A stretch of 64,000 nucleotides of DNA, taken from positions 434,001 through 498,000 of the forward strand of contig CAVQLK010000005.1 of NCBI GenBank assembly GCA_963713355.1, read 5' to 3'. This DNA comes from FEN-1219 sp963713355. GTDB lineage: Bacteria; Pseudomonadota; Gammaproteobacteria; Steroidobacterales; Rariloculaceae. The notes beneath the pieces are model-generated. The model was given only the letters and a program-made list of their open reading frames with translations. It searched no databases and had not been told where the DNA came from. Positions 35,445 to 44,171 of this stretch are shown in pieces. The position numbers and the translations under genes are program-made. The first letter of the stretch is position 1. Each line of letters opens with the position of its first letter.

Positions 35445-36686
35445 ATGGGACGTATGAAACCGAGCGCCGCCGCGCTGGCCGTCGCAGGAATGGCTTTCAG
35501 CGCCGCAGCTGCGGGCGAGGACGCGGTAGCCGGCATGTCCCGCGAGCGGCTCGAGCGGCTCGACGACCACTTCCACGCGTATGTCGACGCGGGCGAAATA
35601 GCGGGCGTCGTCACTTACGTCTCCCGCCACGGCCAGATCGTCCACCAGGACGCCTACGGCCTCGCTGACATCGATGCACGCCGGCCGATGACCGACGACA
35701 CTTACTTCTACGTCTACTCGATGACCAAGCCAGTGACGAGCGTGGCGCTGCTGATCCTCTACGAGGAAGGCAAGTTCCAGCTCGACGAGCCGATCGCGCG
35801 CTATCTGCCGGAGCTGGCGAACGCCCGCGTGTTCGACCGCGACGCCGGCCGCGTCGTGGACGCAGTGCGCCAGCCCACGATCGAGGACGTGTTCCGCCAC
35901 ACCGCAGGCTATCTCTACGGCCCCCAAGGCGACACGGAGTTCGATCGCGCCTATCGCGAGGCGAATCTCCTGAACTCCAATCTCGCGGAGTTCTCGCGCA
36001 AGCTCGGTCAGCTGCCGCTCGGCTATCAGCCCGGCACGCGGTGGGTCTACTCGGTCTCGCACGACGTCCAGGCGCGGCTGGTCGAGGTGCTCTCGGGCCG
36101 GCCGTTCGACGAGTTCGTTCGCGAGCGGATCCTCGAACCGCTGCGCATGACCGAAACCGTGTTCGGGCGGCCCGACCGGCTGAAGAGCCAGTTCGCAACC
36201 ATCTACACCGAGAACGACAGCGGCGCTCTCGTGCCGAACGGCGCGCTCGACGCCCCGGGCGCGGCGACGCGTGTGCTCGGCGGATTCAGCTTGTCCTCGA
36301 CCGCGGCCGACTACGCTCGTTTCGCCGAGATGCTCGTCAACGACGGTGAGCTCGACGGCGTGCGCATTCTCTCGCGCAAGACCGTCGACCTCATGGCTTC
36401 GAACCACCTGCCCGAAGGCGTCAGCCGTGGCGCGGCGGGCGGCGGAACGGCGGGCGGCGAAGGCTACGGCCTCGGCGTGCGCGTCGTCCTCGATCCGGCG
36501 AAGGCCCACAACGTCACCTCGACGGGCGTGTTCGGCTGGTCCGGCGCTGCGGGTACCCACTTCTTCGTGGACCGCGAGGAAGGACTCGTCGGTGTCTTCA
36601 TGATCCAGAAGATGGGCGGCGGCGGCGGCGGCCCGCGAATGTCCGCGGAATTCGAGACGCTCGTTTACCAGGCCATCGTGGACTGA
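35445..36686 (+). CDS. Serine hydrolase of the beta-lactamase/class C family (second copy)
   Basis: 413 residues with a signal peptide (SAAALAVAGMAFSAAAAGE). It shares with the 32127-33389 gene the segments MSRERLERLD, YVYSMTKPVTSVALLILYEE (SxxK at 92-95), WVYSVSHDVQARLVEVLSG and VFGWSGAAGTHFFVDREEG, plus a Gly-rich stretch near the C-terminus. An envelope esterase or peptidase of this fold is expected. An alternative ATG at 35454 would shorten it by 3 residues. It ends convergently with the DUF6282-like gene. Confidence 0.85.
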   Translation: MGRMKPSAAALAVAGMAFSAAAAGEDAVAGMSRERLERLDDHFHAYVDAGEIAGVVTYVSRHGQIVHQDAYGLADIDARRPMTDDTYFYVYSMTKPVTSVALLILYEEGKFQLDEPIARYLPELANARVFDRDAGRVVDAVRQPTIEDVFRHTAGYLYGPQGDTEFDRAYREANLLNSNLAEFSRKLGQLPLGYQPGTRWVYSVSHDVQARLVEVLSGRPFDEFVRERILEPLRMTETVFGRPDRLKSQFATIYTENDSGALVPNGALDAPGAATRVLGGFSLSSTAADYARFAEMLVNDGELDGVRILSRKTVDLMASNHLPEGVSRGAAGGGTAGGEGYGLGVRVVLDPAKAHNVTSTGVFGWSGAAGTHFFVDREEGLVGVFMIQKMGGGGGGPRMSAEFETLVYQAIVD

Positions 36687-36709
36687 CAGGCTCTAGGCCA
36701 TCCGCGCGC

Positions 36710-37609
36710 TCAGGGATCGAGGTTCAGCAGCCGTGCGGGGTTGCGGCGAATCATCAGATCGATCTCGCGCTGCGTCACACCGCCATCGAGCAGGCGCTGA
36801 ACGCCGCCGGCAAAACCTACCGCCGGCACCGGGTTGCCCGGCTGTCCGAGGTCCGTAGTGAGAACCACGTTTTCCGCGCCGGCGGATCGTATACGCGTTA
36901 CGAGCTCAGCGATCGGCATGGAGCCGATCGGCTCGACCATCCCGAACGGAAACTCCAGCAATGCACCGAGCGCAATCACCTCTCGTTGTATGGGCTCGGG
37001 TAGGGTGAGGTCACCGAGCGGATGAGTGATGACGATGCGATCGATGCCAAGATCGCGAGCCGCACGCACCAGCAAGAGACTGTCCTGCGGGCTTGAATGC
37101 CCGGTTGCCAGCGCCAGATCGAGCGACGCAATGGTCTCTAGCACCTCGGTCACCTCCGGCCGCAATTCGCCGTTGGCGGAAACGGGCACGATATCGGCCG
37201 CTCGGACAGTCGCGGCAAATGGACCCTGCGCAGCGTCGACCGTCGGCATCCATACGACGCGACCGTGACCGCCTGTCATCGCGGCCATCCGCTTCACGGC
37301 CTCCGCATTGAAACCCCCGACGGAACGATTCAGGGCTATTCCGCCGTAAGCGTCGACATCCGGGACGACTTGTGACACGAGATACGCAAGCGAGGCCGTC
37401 TCGACGAAGTGGCTCTTGTACAGCACGGCCCGCAATCCGTGGCGCCGTGCAATCTGCGCCGTCTCGATGGCCGTCAGCGCTCGGGGAACGCTATCCGGCG
37501 CGGAGTGCACATGCAGGTCGATTGCGCCTTCGATCTGCGCGCCCGCGGCCACAGGCCGCAGCAACGACGTGATCGCGAGCAGCGTTACCAGGCAGCGTAA
37601 CGTCATCAT
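36710..37609 (-). CDS. DUF6282-like metal-dependent hydrolase (amidohydrolase fold), secreted
   Basis: 299 residues from 37609 (ATGATG after GAGGAGGGG). Signal peptide MTLRCLVTLLAITSLLRPVA, mature part beginning QIEGAIDLHVHSAPDSVPRA with the HxH metal pair of amidohydrolases. Later GHSSPQDSLLLVRAARDLG and VITHPLGDLTLP supply further His ligands, and VVLTTDLGQPGNPVP a final Asp. Reaction unknown for the family. Secretion is unusual for such hydrolases and fits the export theme of this region. Divergent from the MBL gene at 37724 across 114 bases. Confidence 0.75.
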   Translation of the reverse strand: MMTLRCLVTLLAITSLLRPVAAGAQIEGAIDLHVHSAPDSVPRALTAIETAQIARRHGLRAVLYKSHFVETASLAYLVSQVVPDVDAYGGIALNRSVGGFNAEAVKRMAAMTGGHGRVVWMPTVDAAQGPFAATVRAADIVPVSANGELRPEVTEVLETIASLDLALATGHSSPQDSLLLVRAARDLGIDRIVITHPLGDLTLPEPIQREVIALGALLEFPFGMVEPIGSMPIAELVTRIRSAGAENVVLTTDLGQPGNPVPAVGFAGGVQRLLDGGVTQREIDLMIRRNPARLLNLDP

Positions 37610-37723
37610 TCCCCTCCTCTCGATCACCGCGTGCAGCGTAACACCGGGGCCGGCGACTCCGAGCCAAGAGGTGCACACAACGGCCACCACGGATGGCATG
37701 ATGCGCGCACCGGAGGAAACGCT

Positions 37724-38728
37724 ATGACGCATCGCCTTCTAACGGTTGGCGCCTTCGCCGCCGCTGCCGCTGCCGCGCTCGCCGGCCACGCCCAGGCGCC
37801 CGCACCGGTGACGCCCGATGGGCTCGTCGCCGAGGCCAAACGCGCCGCTGGCCTCGACCATGCCGGAACGTTTCGGCGCATCTGCGTCGCACCCGACAAC
37901 TTGAATGCAGCGCCGCGCCCTCCGCCGCCCACGGGCCCTCGTGCCGCGCCGGACCGTGCCACGTGGTACGCCGCGCCCTACAAGGTGTTCGACGATCTCT
38001 ATTTCGTCGGCACCCAGATCCACTCCGCATGGGCGTTGACGACGACGGACGGCATCATCGTGATCGACACGCTGTTCGACTACGCGGTCGAGCCCGAGAT
38101 CGTCGACGGCCTTACGGCACTCGGTCTCGATCCGCGCGACATCAAGTACGTTCTGATCAGCCATGCGCACGGCGACCATGATCAAGGCGCCGCGGTGCTA
38201 CAAAGCCGTTACGGCGCCAAGATCGTCATGGGGGCCGCCGACTGGGAGGCGACGCTGCAGCGGCCGGCGACCGCCGCCGGCGGCGTGCCGAAACGCGACG
38301 TCGCCGTGGGTCCTGAAGGAACGAAGATCACGCTCGGCGGCACGACGATCGACGTCATCGCGACACCGGGCCATACGCGCGGCACGCTGTCCTACATCTT
38401 CCGCGTTCACGATCGCGGTCGGGCGCTCACGGTCGCCTATGCCGGCGGCACGGCGTTCAATTTTCCGCGTGAAGCCGCGAACTTCGCGATCTACCGCGAC
38501 AGCCAACGGAAGATGAACGAGGCGGCGCGCACGGCGGGCGCGACCGTGCTCATGACGAATCACACGGAGTTCGATCGGGCCTACGACCGCGCGCGCATCG
38601 CGCAACTGCCGCGCGCGGCCGGCGAGAAGCACGCTTACGAAACCGATGAGGCGACCGTGCAGCGCTATTTCGAGATGGGCGCTCTGTGCGCCGAAGCGCA
38701 GCGGCTGACGATGCAGCCGGCGAACTGA
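37724..38728 (+). CDS. Secreted MBL-fold metallo-hydrolase, subclass B3-like
   Basis: 334 residues. GGAGGAA before the ATG at 37724. Signal peptide THRLLTVGAFAAAAAAALAG. Complete zinc motif SHAHGDHDQG with H147, H149, D151 and H152, and third-ligand regions TPGHTRGTLSYIF and TNHTEFDRAYDRA. The overall pattern (VGTQIHSAWALTTTDGIIVI) resembles periplasmic B3-type beta-lactamase-like hydrolases, many of which act on lactones or other esters instead of beta-lactams. In contrast to the MBL protein at 22048-23017 all metal ligands are present. It is followed 44 bases later by the enolase-superfamily gene. Confidence 0.85.
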   Translation: MTHRLLTVGAFAAAAAAALAGHAQAPAPVTPDGLVAEAKRAAGLDHAGTFRRICVAPDNLNAAPRPPPPTGPRAAPDRATWYAAPYKVFDDLYFVGTQIHSAWALTTTDGIIVIDTLFDYAVEPEIVDGLTALGLDPRDIKYVLISHAHGDHDQGAAVLQSRYGAKIVMGAADWEATLQRPATAAGGVPKRDVAVGPEGTKITLGGTTIDVIATPGHTRGTLSYIFRVHDRGRALTVAYAGGTAFNFPREAANFAIYRDSQRKMNEAARTAGATVLMTNHTEFDRAYDRARIAQLPRAAGEKHAYETDEATVQRYFEMGALCAEAQRLTMQPAN

Positions 38729-38772
38729 CCATTCACAAACGCCAATTCGAAGCGAATCGATGGGAGAGCGCC

Positions 38773-40020
38773 ATGAACACATGCGATCGACGTAGCGTTC
38801 TAACCGGGCTCGGCGCCGTCGGCGCCAGTCTGTGGCTACCCCCGTCCGCCGACGCGCTCGCTCTTGCCGACGACAAGGTCAAGATCGTGCGTTACTTCAG
38901 CAACGCCGGCGACTCGCAAGGCAGGCGCGGGCAGCCGATGGTCAACCAATCGACTAACGTCGTGATGATCGAGACCGAGCGCGGCCTCGTCGGCATCGGC
39001 GAGGGCGGCGAGCCGACGTCGATGAACGAATGCGCGAGCATGCTGATCGGGCAGGACCCGTTCCGCGTCGATCACCATTGGCAGCGCATGATGCGCGGCT
39101 ACCACTATCCGGCCGGACGCGAGAAGCTTCATTCGCTCGGCGCGCTCGATCTCGCGCTCTGGGATCTCAAAGCGAAGGCGCTCGACGTGCCCGTGTGGCA
39201 GCTGCTCGGCGGCAAGTCGCGCGACCACATCGAGCTCTATTCGACGGTGTTCCCGCGGCCCCCGGGCGGCACGATCGAAGATGCGGCGCGCGCTTGCATC
39301 GACGCCGGCTTTCGCGTTTACCGGCATGCCACGGACAACCCGCGGCAGCGCGAGGTCGACCGCTTCGCGCTCGTGCGGCAGATGCACGCGGACAGCGTGC
39401 TCATGCACAAGGGAGCCGGTGATGGCCGGTGGGCCATGGACTTCCACACGGAGCTCGACCCACCCGACGCCATCAACCTCGCCACCCTGATCGAGCCGCT
39501 GCATCCGTATTTCTGCGAGGACTTGATTCGCACCGAGAGCGTCGACTCTTACGCGACGATCCGCGAGCGGACGCGCGTGCCGATCGCCGCCGGCGAGCAG
39601 TTCGGCTACAAGTGGGACGTCAACACGCTGATCGAGCGCCAGCTCATCGACTACGCGCGAGTCACGCTGCCGAACGTCGGCGGCATCACGGAGTTCATGA
39701 AGATCCTCGCGCTCGCCGAGACGCATTACGTCGGCATGATCCCGCATTTCACGGGCCCTATCTCCGAGGCCGCGCTCGTTCACTGCCTCACGGCCACGTC
39801 CGTGGTGGCGCTCATGGAGATGCTCGGCGACGGCAGCCGCAGCTGGCCCCACTTGCCGAAGGTCTACGATTTCAAGGACGGCAAGCTCTGGCCGAACGAT
39901 CGGCCGGGGCTCGGCGTCGAGCTCGACGTGAGCAAGCTCACGTTGCTCGGCGAGTACGACACGTATCGCGCAGGCATGTTGCTCAACCATCGGCCCGACG
40001 GCTCGTACACGAACTGGTAG
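38773..40020 (+). CDS. Mandelate racemase/muconate lactonizing-type enolase superfamily enzyme with Tat signal
   Basis: 415 residues. GGGAGAG before the ATG at 38773. Twin-arginine-type signal DRRSVLTGLGAVGASLWLPP. Capping domain with GLVGIGEGGEPTS, then the barrel: LGALDLALWDLKAKALDVPV, metal ligands in WAMDFHTELD, YFCEDLIRTES and IAAGEQFGYK, and His in MIPHFTGPISEAALVH as in galactonate-dehydratase-like sugar-acid dehydratases. The usual KxK on strand 2 is not visible (FRVYRHATDN). Prediction: periplasmic sugar-acid dehydratase or racemase, specificity unknown. Convergent with the PQQ dehydrogenase gene. Confidence 0.83.
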   Translation: MNTCDRRSVLTGLGAVGASLWLPPSADALALADDKVKIVRYFSNAGDSQGRRGQPMVNQSTNVVMIETERGLVGIGEGGEPTSMNECASMLIGQDPFRVDHHWQRMMRGYHYPAGREKLHSLGALDLALWDLKAKALDVPVWQLLGGKSRDHIELYSTVFPRPPGGTIEDAARACIDAGFRVYRHATDNPRQREVDRFALVRQMHADSVLMHKGAGDGRWAMDFHTELDPPDAINLATLIEPLHPYFCEDLIRTESVDSYATIRERTRVPIAAGEQFGYKWDVNTLIERQLIDYARVTLPNVGGITEFMKILALAETHYVGMIPHFTGPISEAALVHCLTATSVVALMEMLGDGSRSWPHLPKVYDFKDGKLWPNDRPGLGVELDVSKLTLLGEYDTYRAGMLLNHRPDGSYTNW

Positions 40021-40036
40021 AGTCCCCCAGTCGCAC

Positions 40037-41870
40037 CTAGCGGCTGGGAAGCGCAAAGACCCAAATCGTTGCGCTGCGCACGATCGGCAAATCGATCTCG
40101 GGCGTCAGCATCGGGAATGTCAGCGCGTGCGCCGATCCGTGCCCCACAGTCATCGCGACGTACTGCGTGCCTTCCACACCGTAGCTGATCGGGGCTGAGC
40201 TCGGCACGTCGTTCAGCTTCGCCTGCCAGAGCGCCTTTCCTGTCGCGTCGTCGTAGGCTGTGAGCACGCGGTCGAGCGAGCCCGCGAACACCAAACCCCC
40301 AGCCGTCGCCAGCACGCCGGTCGTCTGCGGAGCTCGCTGGCGCTCCGTCCACAGCGTCTCGCGCGTCGTTAGATCGATGGCTTGAATCCGCCCGTAGCGG
40401 CCGTCGGCGTCAAGGCGCGGACGAATGGTCCAACGCACGCCGGTCGAAAGCGAGCCTCGCTGCTCGAGCGGCACCGGCGTGAGATCCATGCACGACTCGA
40501 CGAGCGGCACGAACAGCACGCGCGTCGCCGGATTGATCGAGCCGGGCACCCAGCTCTTGGCGCCGCCGGCATGCGGGCACACGACGATCGCTTCCTCGCG
40601 GGACGGAACGAGCTTCGGATCGATCGTCTTCGCGCCGGTCCGCGGGTCGATTGCAGTGATGAAGTTCTGGAGACCGAGGTCGATCGAGAAGAGATAGCGG
40701 CCGGCGTCATCGAGATCGAGCGCGTCGTAAATCGCCTCCTTGCCGGCCGTCAGCACGACACGTCGTTGGCGACCGTCCACGGGTAACGTGATGATCTGCC
40801 GTTCGAACGCCCAGTCGAAGTCCCACTGATCGTTGGGAACGTGCTGGAAGTGCCAGACGAGCTTGCCGGTGTCGGGATCGAGCGCAATCGTCGCGTTCGT
40901 GTACAGCGCGTCGTTGGTGGTGCCCGGCCTGGCGATCGGGTCGCGCAGCGGCCCCGTGTCGTACGTGGGCGCCGGGCCGAACAACGCAACATTGCGCTCG
41001 GCGTCGTAGCTGCCGGCCGTCCAGACGGAGCCGCCCGTCCGCTTCTCGAGCGGCAGGCCGTTCCAGCTGTCGCCGCCCGGCTCGCCGGGGCGCGCAATCG
41101 AATAGAACCGCCACGCCTCCCGGCCGGACTCCGCATCGAGCGCCACGATGTAGGCGCCGCCCGCAGCCTGGCCATTCACACCCTGCATGACCTTGCCGCG
41201 AGCCACGAGCGGCCCGCCGCTCAAGCCGAAGCCGCTGCCTTCCTGCCGCAATGGCCGTGTCCCAGACGACGGCGCCCGTCTTCGCGTCGAGCGCCACGAC
41301 GTGGACATCCGAGGTACCGACGTAGACCTTGCCGCCATAGAGCGCCATGTTGCGCTTCACGGTCGGCCGGAACGTGCTCGGCAGCTCACGCGCGTAGTGC
41401 CAGAGCTCGTCGCCCGTCGCGGCGTCGAGCGCCTGGACATGATCGCCGAACGAGTGCACGTAGATGACGCCGTCGTGCACGAGCGGCGTGGCGGTGTTCG
41501 GCCCAGCCGGCAGCGACAGCGACCACGCGAGCTGAAGCGTGCCGACGTTGGTCTTGTCGATATTCGACAAAGGAGAGAAGCCGAGGCCGTCGCGCGTACG
41601 ACGCCAGCTCAGCCAGTCGTTCGGCGACGGGCTCGAAAGCATCTGATCCGTTACCGGTGAGCTGCGGTCGAGCCGGTTCGCGGCCTCGGCCCAACTCGGC
41701 AGCTCGACTCCCGGGGTGAGGCCGCCGCCCGGGCTCTGGGCCCGCAGGCGTTGCTGCTCCGTCAACGCCGGCGCGTCCGCCGACGGCGCTTGCGCCTGCG
41801 CTGTTGGCTCCAACGGAAGCGCCGCGAGCGCGCTCAACAGTGCGGCGGCCCGTATCGTCGCTTTCTTCAC
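40037..41870 (-). CDS. PQQ-dependent dehydrogenase-like propeller protein (one frameshift)
   Basis: About 610 residues, GTG start at 41870 after GAGAGGGG. Signal peptide KKATIRAAALLSALAALPLE. PQQ-propeller repeats: ALDAATGDELWHY, ALDAKTGAVVWDT, ALDAESGREAWRF, ALDPDTGKLVWHF, AYDDATGKALWQA. A frame change near 41250 joins AVVWDT to QEGSGFGLSGGPLVARG. The C-terminus IWVFALPSR matches the paralogue at 44172-45950. Predicted periplasmic alcohol or polyol dehydrogenase of the quinoprotein type; no fused cytochrome domain. It follows the CMD-family gene by 20 bases. Confidence 0.83.
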
Positions 41871-41890
41871 AGCAGTCCCCTCTCGCCTTC

Positions 41891-42556
41891 TCACGGCATC
41901 GGGAGCAGCGGCTCCCAATCCGGCGGCAGCTGTTGATTCACGGCATTGAGCAGCATCGCGGTCATCGCATAGTCGCCCATGACCATCGTGATCTCGATCG
42001 TGCCCCGCTCGCCGAATAGCGACACCATCTTGGCGAAGAGCTCGGGCGGCACTTGGCGGTCGCCGCGCAGCATCGCGCGACCGAACTCGATCGCGGTCGC
42101 TTCCTTCTCCGGCAAGCCGGACGTCGGGCGATCGTGCTTGATGACGTCGATGACTGCTTGCGCCACACCGACGCGCCGAGCCCCGCGTTCGTGCGCGGTC
42201 CACTCGTATTGCTGATTGAACTCGCGCGCCGGTACGAGCGTGCTGATCTCGAAGAACTGCGGTCCGATGACGTTCTGGCTGCGCAGCAACTGGTTCAGCC
42301 GGTCGTAAGGCTCAGCAGCCGCAAGGCTGTACATCGTGCTCGCCGGCGGACCGAGCCGCGGCGTGTCGACGTCGCTACCGTTGATCGCCTCGAAGATCCG
42401 TCGGCCTTCCGCGTCGAGCGAGTCCTTGAGAATCAGCCGCAAGCGCGAGTACGACTGCGCGTCGATGTCGGGCGGCAACGACGGGCGGCTCGTTTGCGCA
42501 ACTGCGTACGCCGCCGCGAGCACGGGCAAGAGCAACAGCCACATTGGCGCTTTCAT
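41891..42556 (-). CDS. Secreted carboxymuconolactone decarboxylase (CMD/AhpD-like) family protein
   Basis: 221 residues with signal peptide KAPMWLLLLPVLAAAYAVAQ. CMD-fold features: EFNQQYEWTAHERGARRVGV, EKEATAIEFGRAMLRGDRQV and ERGTIEITMVMGDYAMTAML. It lacks the CxxC of AhpD peroxidases, so peroxidase chemistry is unlikely; it belongs to the EWTAHE branch. Export is unusual but recurs next to PQQ dehydrogenases, here 20 bases upstream of one. Divergent from the 42771 gene across 214 bases that hold both promoters. Confidence 0.78.
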   Translation of the reverse strand: MKAPMWLLLLPVLAAAYAVAQTSRPSLPPDIDAQSYSRLRLILKDSLDAEGRRIFEAINGSDVDTPRLGPPASTMYSLAAAEPYDRLNQLLRSQNVIGPQFFEISTLVPAREFNQQYEWTAHERGARRVGVAQAVIDVIKHDRPTSGLPEKEATAIEFGRAMLRGDRQVPPELFAKMVSLFGERGTIEITMVMGDYAMTAMLLNAVNQQLPPDWEPLLPMP

Positions 42557-42770
42557 GCACGGACCTCCGCCGCATCAGTCACCGACTCTCGTAGGCTAGC
42601 CCATCACTCCGACACACGCCACGAAGCGACGGTAATACCAACGGAGCAGACAGACGTTCAATCGAGCGGCTAGTCCGTCGCATACGCCCACCGTTCCGGT
42701 TTCGCTTGACCATGCTCGTGCGGCGTGGCTAGTTACGTCGGTGCGCGCGGAGCGGACAGTGAACCAATCG

Positions 42771-44171
42771 ATGCTGCGTTTGAGCCGGCGGCTGCTAGTC
42801 GCGCGCACCACGGCCCTCGGCCTCAGCTTCGTGATTTGCACGGCGCCTCCGGTTTCGGCGCAAGAGAGTATCGGGCGCGGTTGGCCGATGGCGAGTGAAG
42901 CCGCATGGGTCGGGGCCGGAGTGCCGTTCTATAACATCGATGCATCGAGCGCGAAGGACGGTGCGGTGCCCGAGGGGGTGACGCCGCTCGCACGTGACAT
43001 TTTCACCAGCGACGATTTCTACATCGATCGCGAGCTGTGGCGCGATCCACGCTACTTCCGCTGCAACAGCACTCTTGGGCTCGACTCGCAATGGGGTGAC
43101 TATTCCAGCGCGCCCACGTACATCACAGAAGATCCGGCGGCGGGCGCCTGGGGACACTGCGACGTGGACTACGCCCGCGAGCACATCGTGAGCCCCTACG
43201 GGTTCGCAACGGCTCGAGCACACTATGAGGCGCTGCTTGCCGAAACCGCTGCCAAAGGCGGGGCGACAAAGTACAGCCGCGAGCGCATGCCGCCGGATTG
43301 GGATGGACGCTACACGAACAACGTGAGTGTCGTTTTCGGACTGATGCGCGCCGGAAAAGAGCCCATCGTGCCGGTGGAATTCAGCGAGCCGCCGCAGTGG
43401 ATCATCGGCTACCACAACCAGGTGCCGACGATTCTCTCGCTGCTGACGCCGGAATATCGGCAGCGGCTCGTTCAACAGCTGTATCACCAGGCGCACGATC
43501 GCGCGGCGCAATGGTCGGCGATGCTGTGCCGTCCCGAAGGATTCATGCGCTGGTGGTCGGGCCCGGGCGGGCCGGGCTCGCTCGACGTGATGGTGACGCC
43601 TACGCGCGTGCAGTTTCTCGGCGGATCCGGCAACGCGATCCGCAACGTCCACGTCGGTCGCGACTTCGATTTATCGGGCGCAGTACCCCGTCTCGGCGCC
43701 GACGTGCCTCGGTGGATGGGCGAGACCGTCGGCTTCTGGGACGGCAACGCGCTGATCACCTGGACTTCCAACATTCAAGGGTGGTTCACGCACTCGAGCT
43801 GGGAGTATTCCAGCAAGCTGCAAACGATCGAGATTTGGACTGCACGTTCGGATTCTCAGGGCCGCCTTCTCGGCCTCGAGCACGAGGCCGTGTTCTACGA
43901 CGAAGAAGGCTTGGCAGAACCGATCCGCAACGTGCGCTTCTTGGCGCGACAAGGCGACTTCAACGACGTGCCTCCGAACAACCTGACGCACTGCAATCAG
44001 ACGTTCTTCGTCGTCGACGGTCGCGCGACACCGTTGGCTCCGGGCGCGGAGATCCAATACACAGTCGAGGACCTCTACGGCCGGCCGTGGGCCGCCGTTT
44101 GGGAGGAGCACTTCGAACAGGGAATGCAGCGCCCGGAGAGCGAGGACCTTTTCGACTTCGAGCAAGAGTAG
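42771..44171 (+). CDS. Secreted protein, long variant of the W-G-D module family
   Basis: 466 residues from 42771 (MLRLSRRLLVARTTALGLSF signal peptide); an in-frame start at 42741 is less likely. Conserved with the protein at 28997-30337: DIFTSDDFYIDRELWRDPRY, DVDYAREHIVSPYGFATARA, the core GETVGFWDGNALITWTSNIQ, WEYSSKLQTIEIWTARSDSQ and EDLYGRPWAAVWEEHFEQGM. Aromatic-rich and without an identified active site. It abuts the PQQ dehydrogenase gene (next base after its stop), implying a shared function. Confidence 0.7.
   Translation: MLRLSRRLLVARTTALGLSFVICTAPPVSAQESIGRGWPMASEAAWVGAGVPFYNIDASSAKDGAVPEGVTPLARDIFTSDDFYIDRELWRDPRYFRCNSTLGLDSQWGDYSSAPTYITEDPAAGAWGHCDVDYAREHIVSPYGFATARAHYEALLAETAAKGGATKYSRERMPPDWDGRYTNNVSVVFGLMRAGKEPIVPVEFSEPPQWIIGYHNQVPTILSLLTPEYRQRLVQQLYHQAHDRAAQWSAMLCRPEGFMRWWSGPGGPGSLDVMVTPTRVQFLGGSGNAIRNVHVGRDFDLSGAVPRLGADVPRWMGETVGFWDGNALITWTSNIQGWFTHSSWEYSSKLQTIEIWTARSDSQGRLLGLEHEAVFYDEEGLAEPIRNVRFLARQGDFNDVPPNNLTHCNQTFFVVDGRATPLAPGAEIQYTVEDLYGRPWAAVWEEHFEQGMQRPESEDLFDFEQE

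Noticed and set aside
35427..36560. 377-residue ORF antisense to the second serine hydrolase
   Set aside because: The plus-strand gene has clear active-site motifs; the antisense frame has none.
32127..38728. Antibiotic-resistance interpretation of the beta-lactamase-fold and MBL-fold genes
   Set aside because: The class C-type proteins belong to the esterase branch (no KTG box) and the MBL protein resembles general periplasmic hydrolases; nothing here supports a resistance role.
38836..40056. 406-residue ORF antisense to the enolase-superfamily gene
   Set aside because: Complete overlap with a confidently assigned enzyme; low-complexity basic composition.
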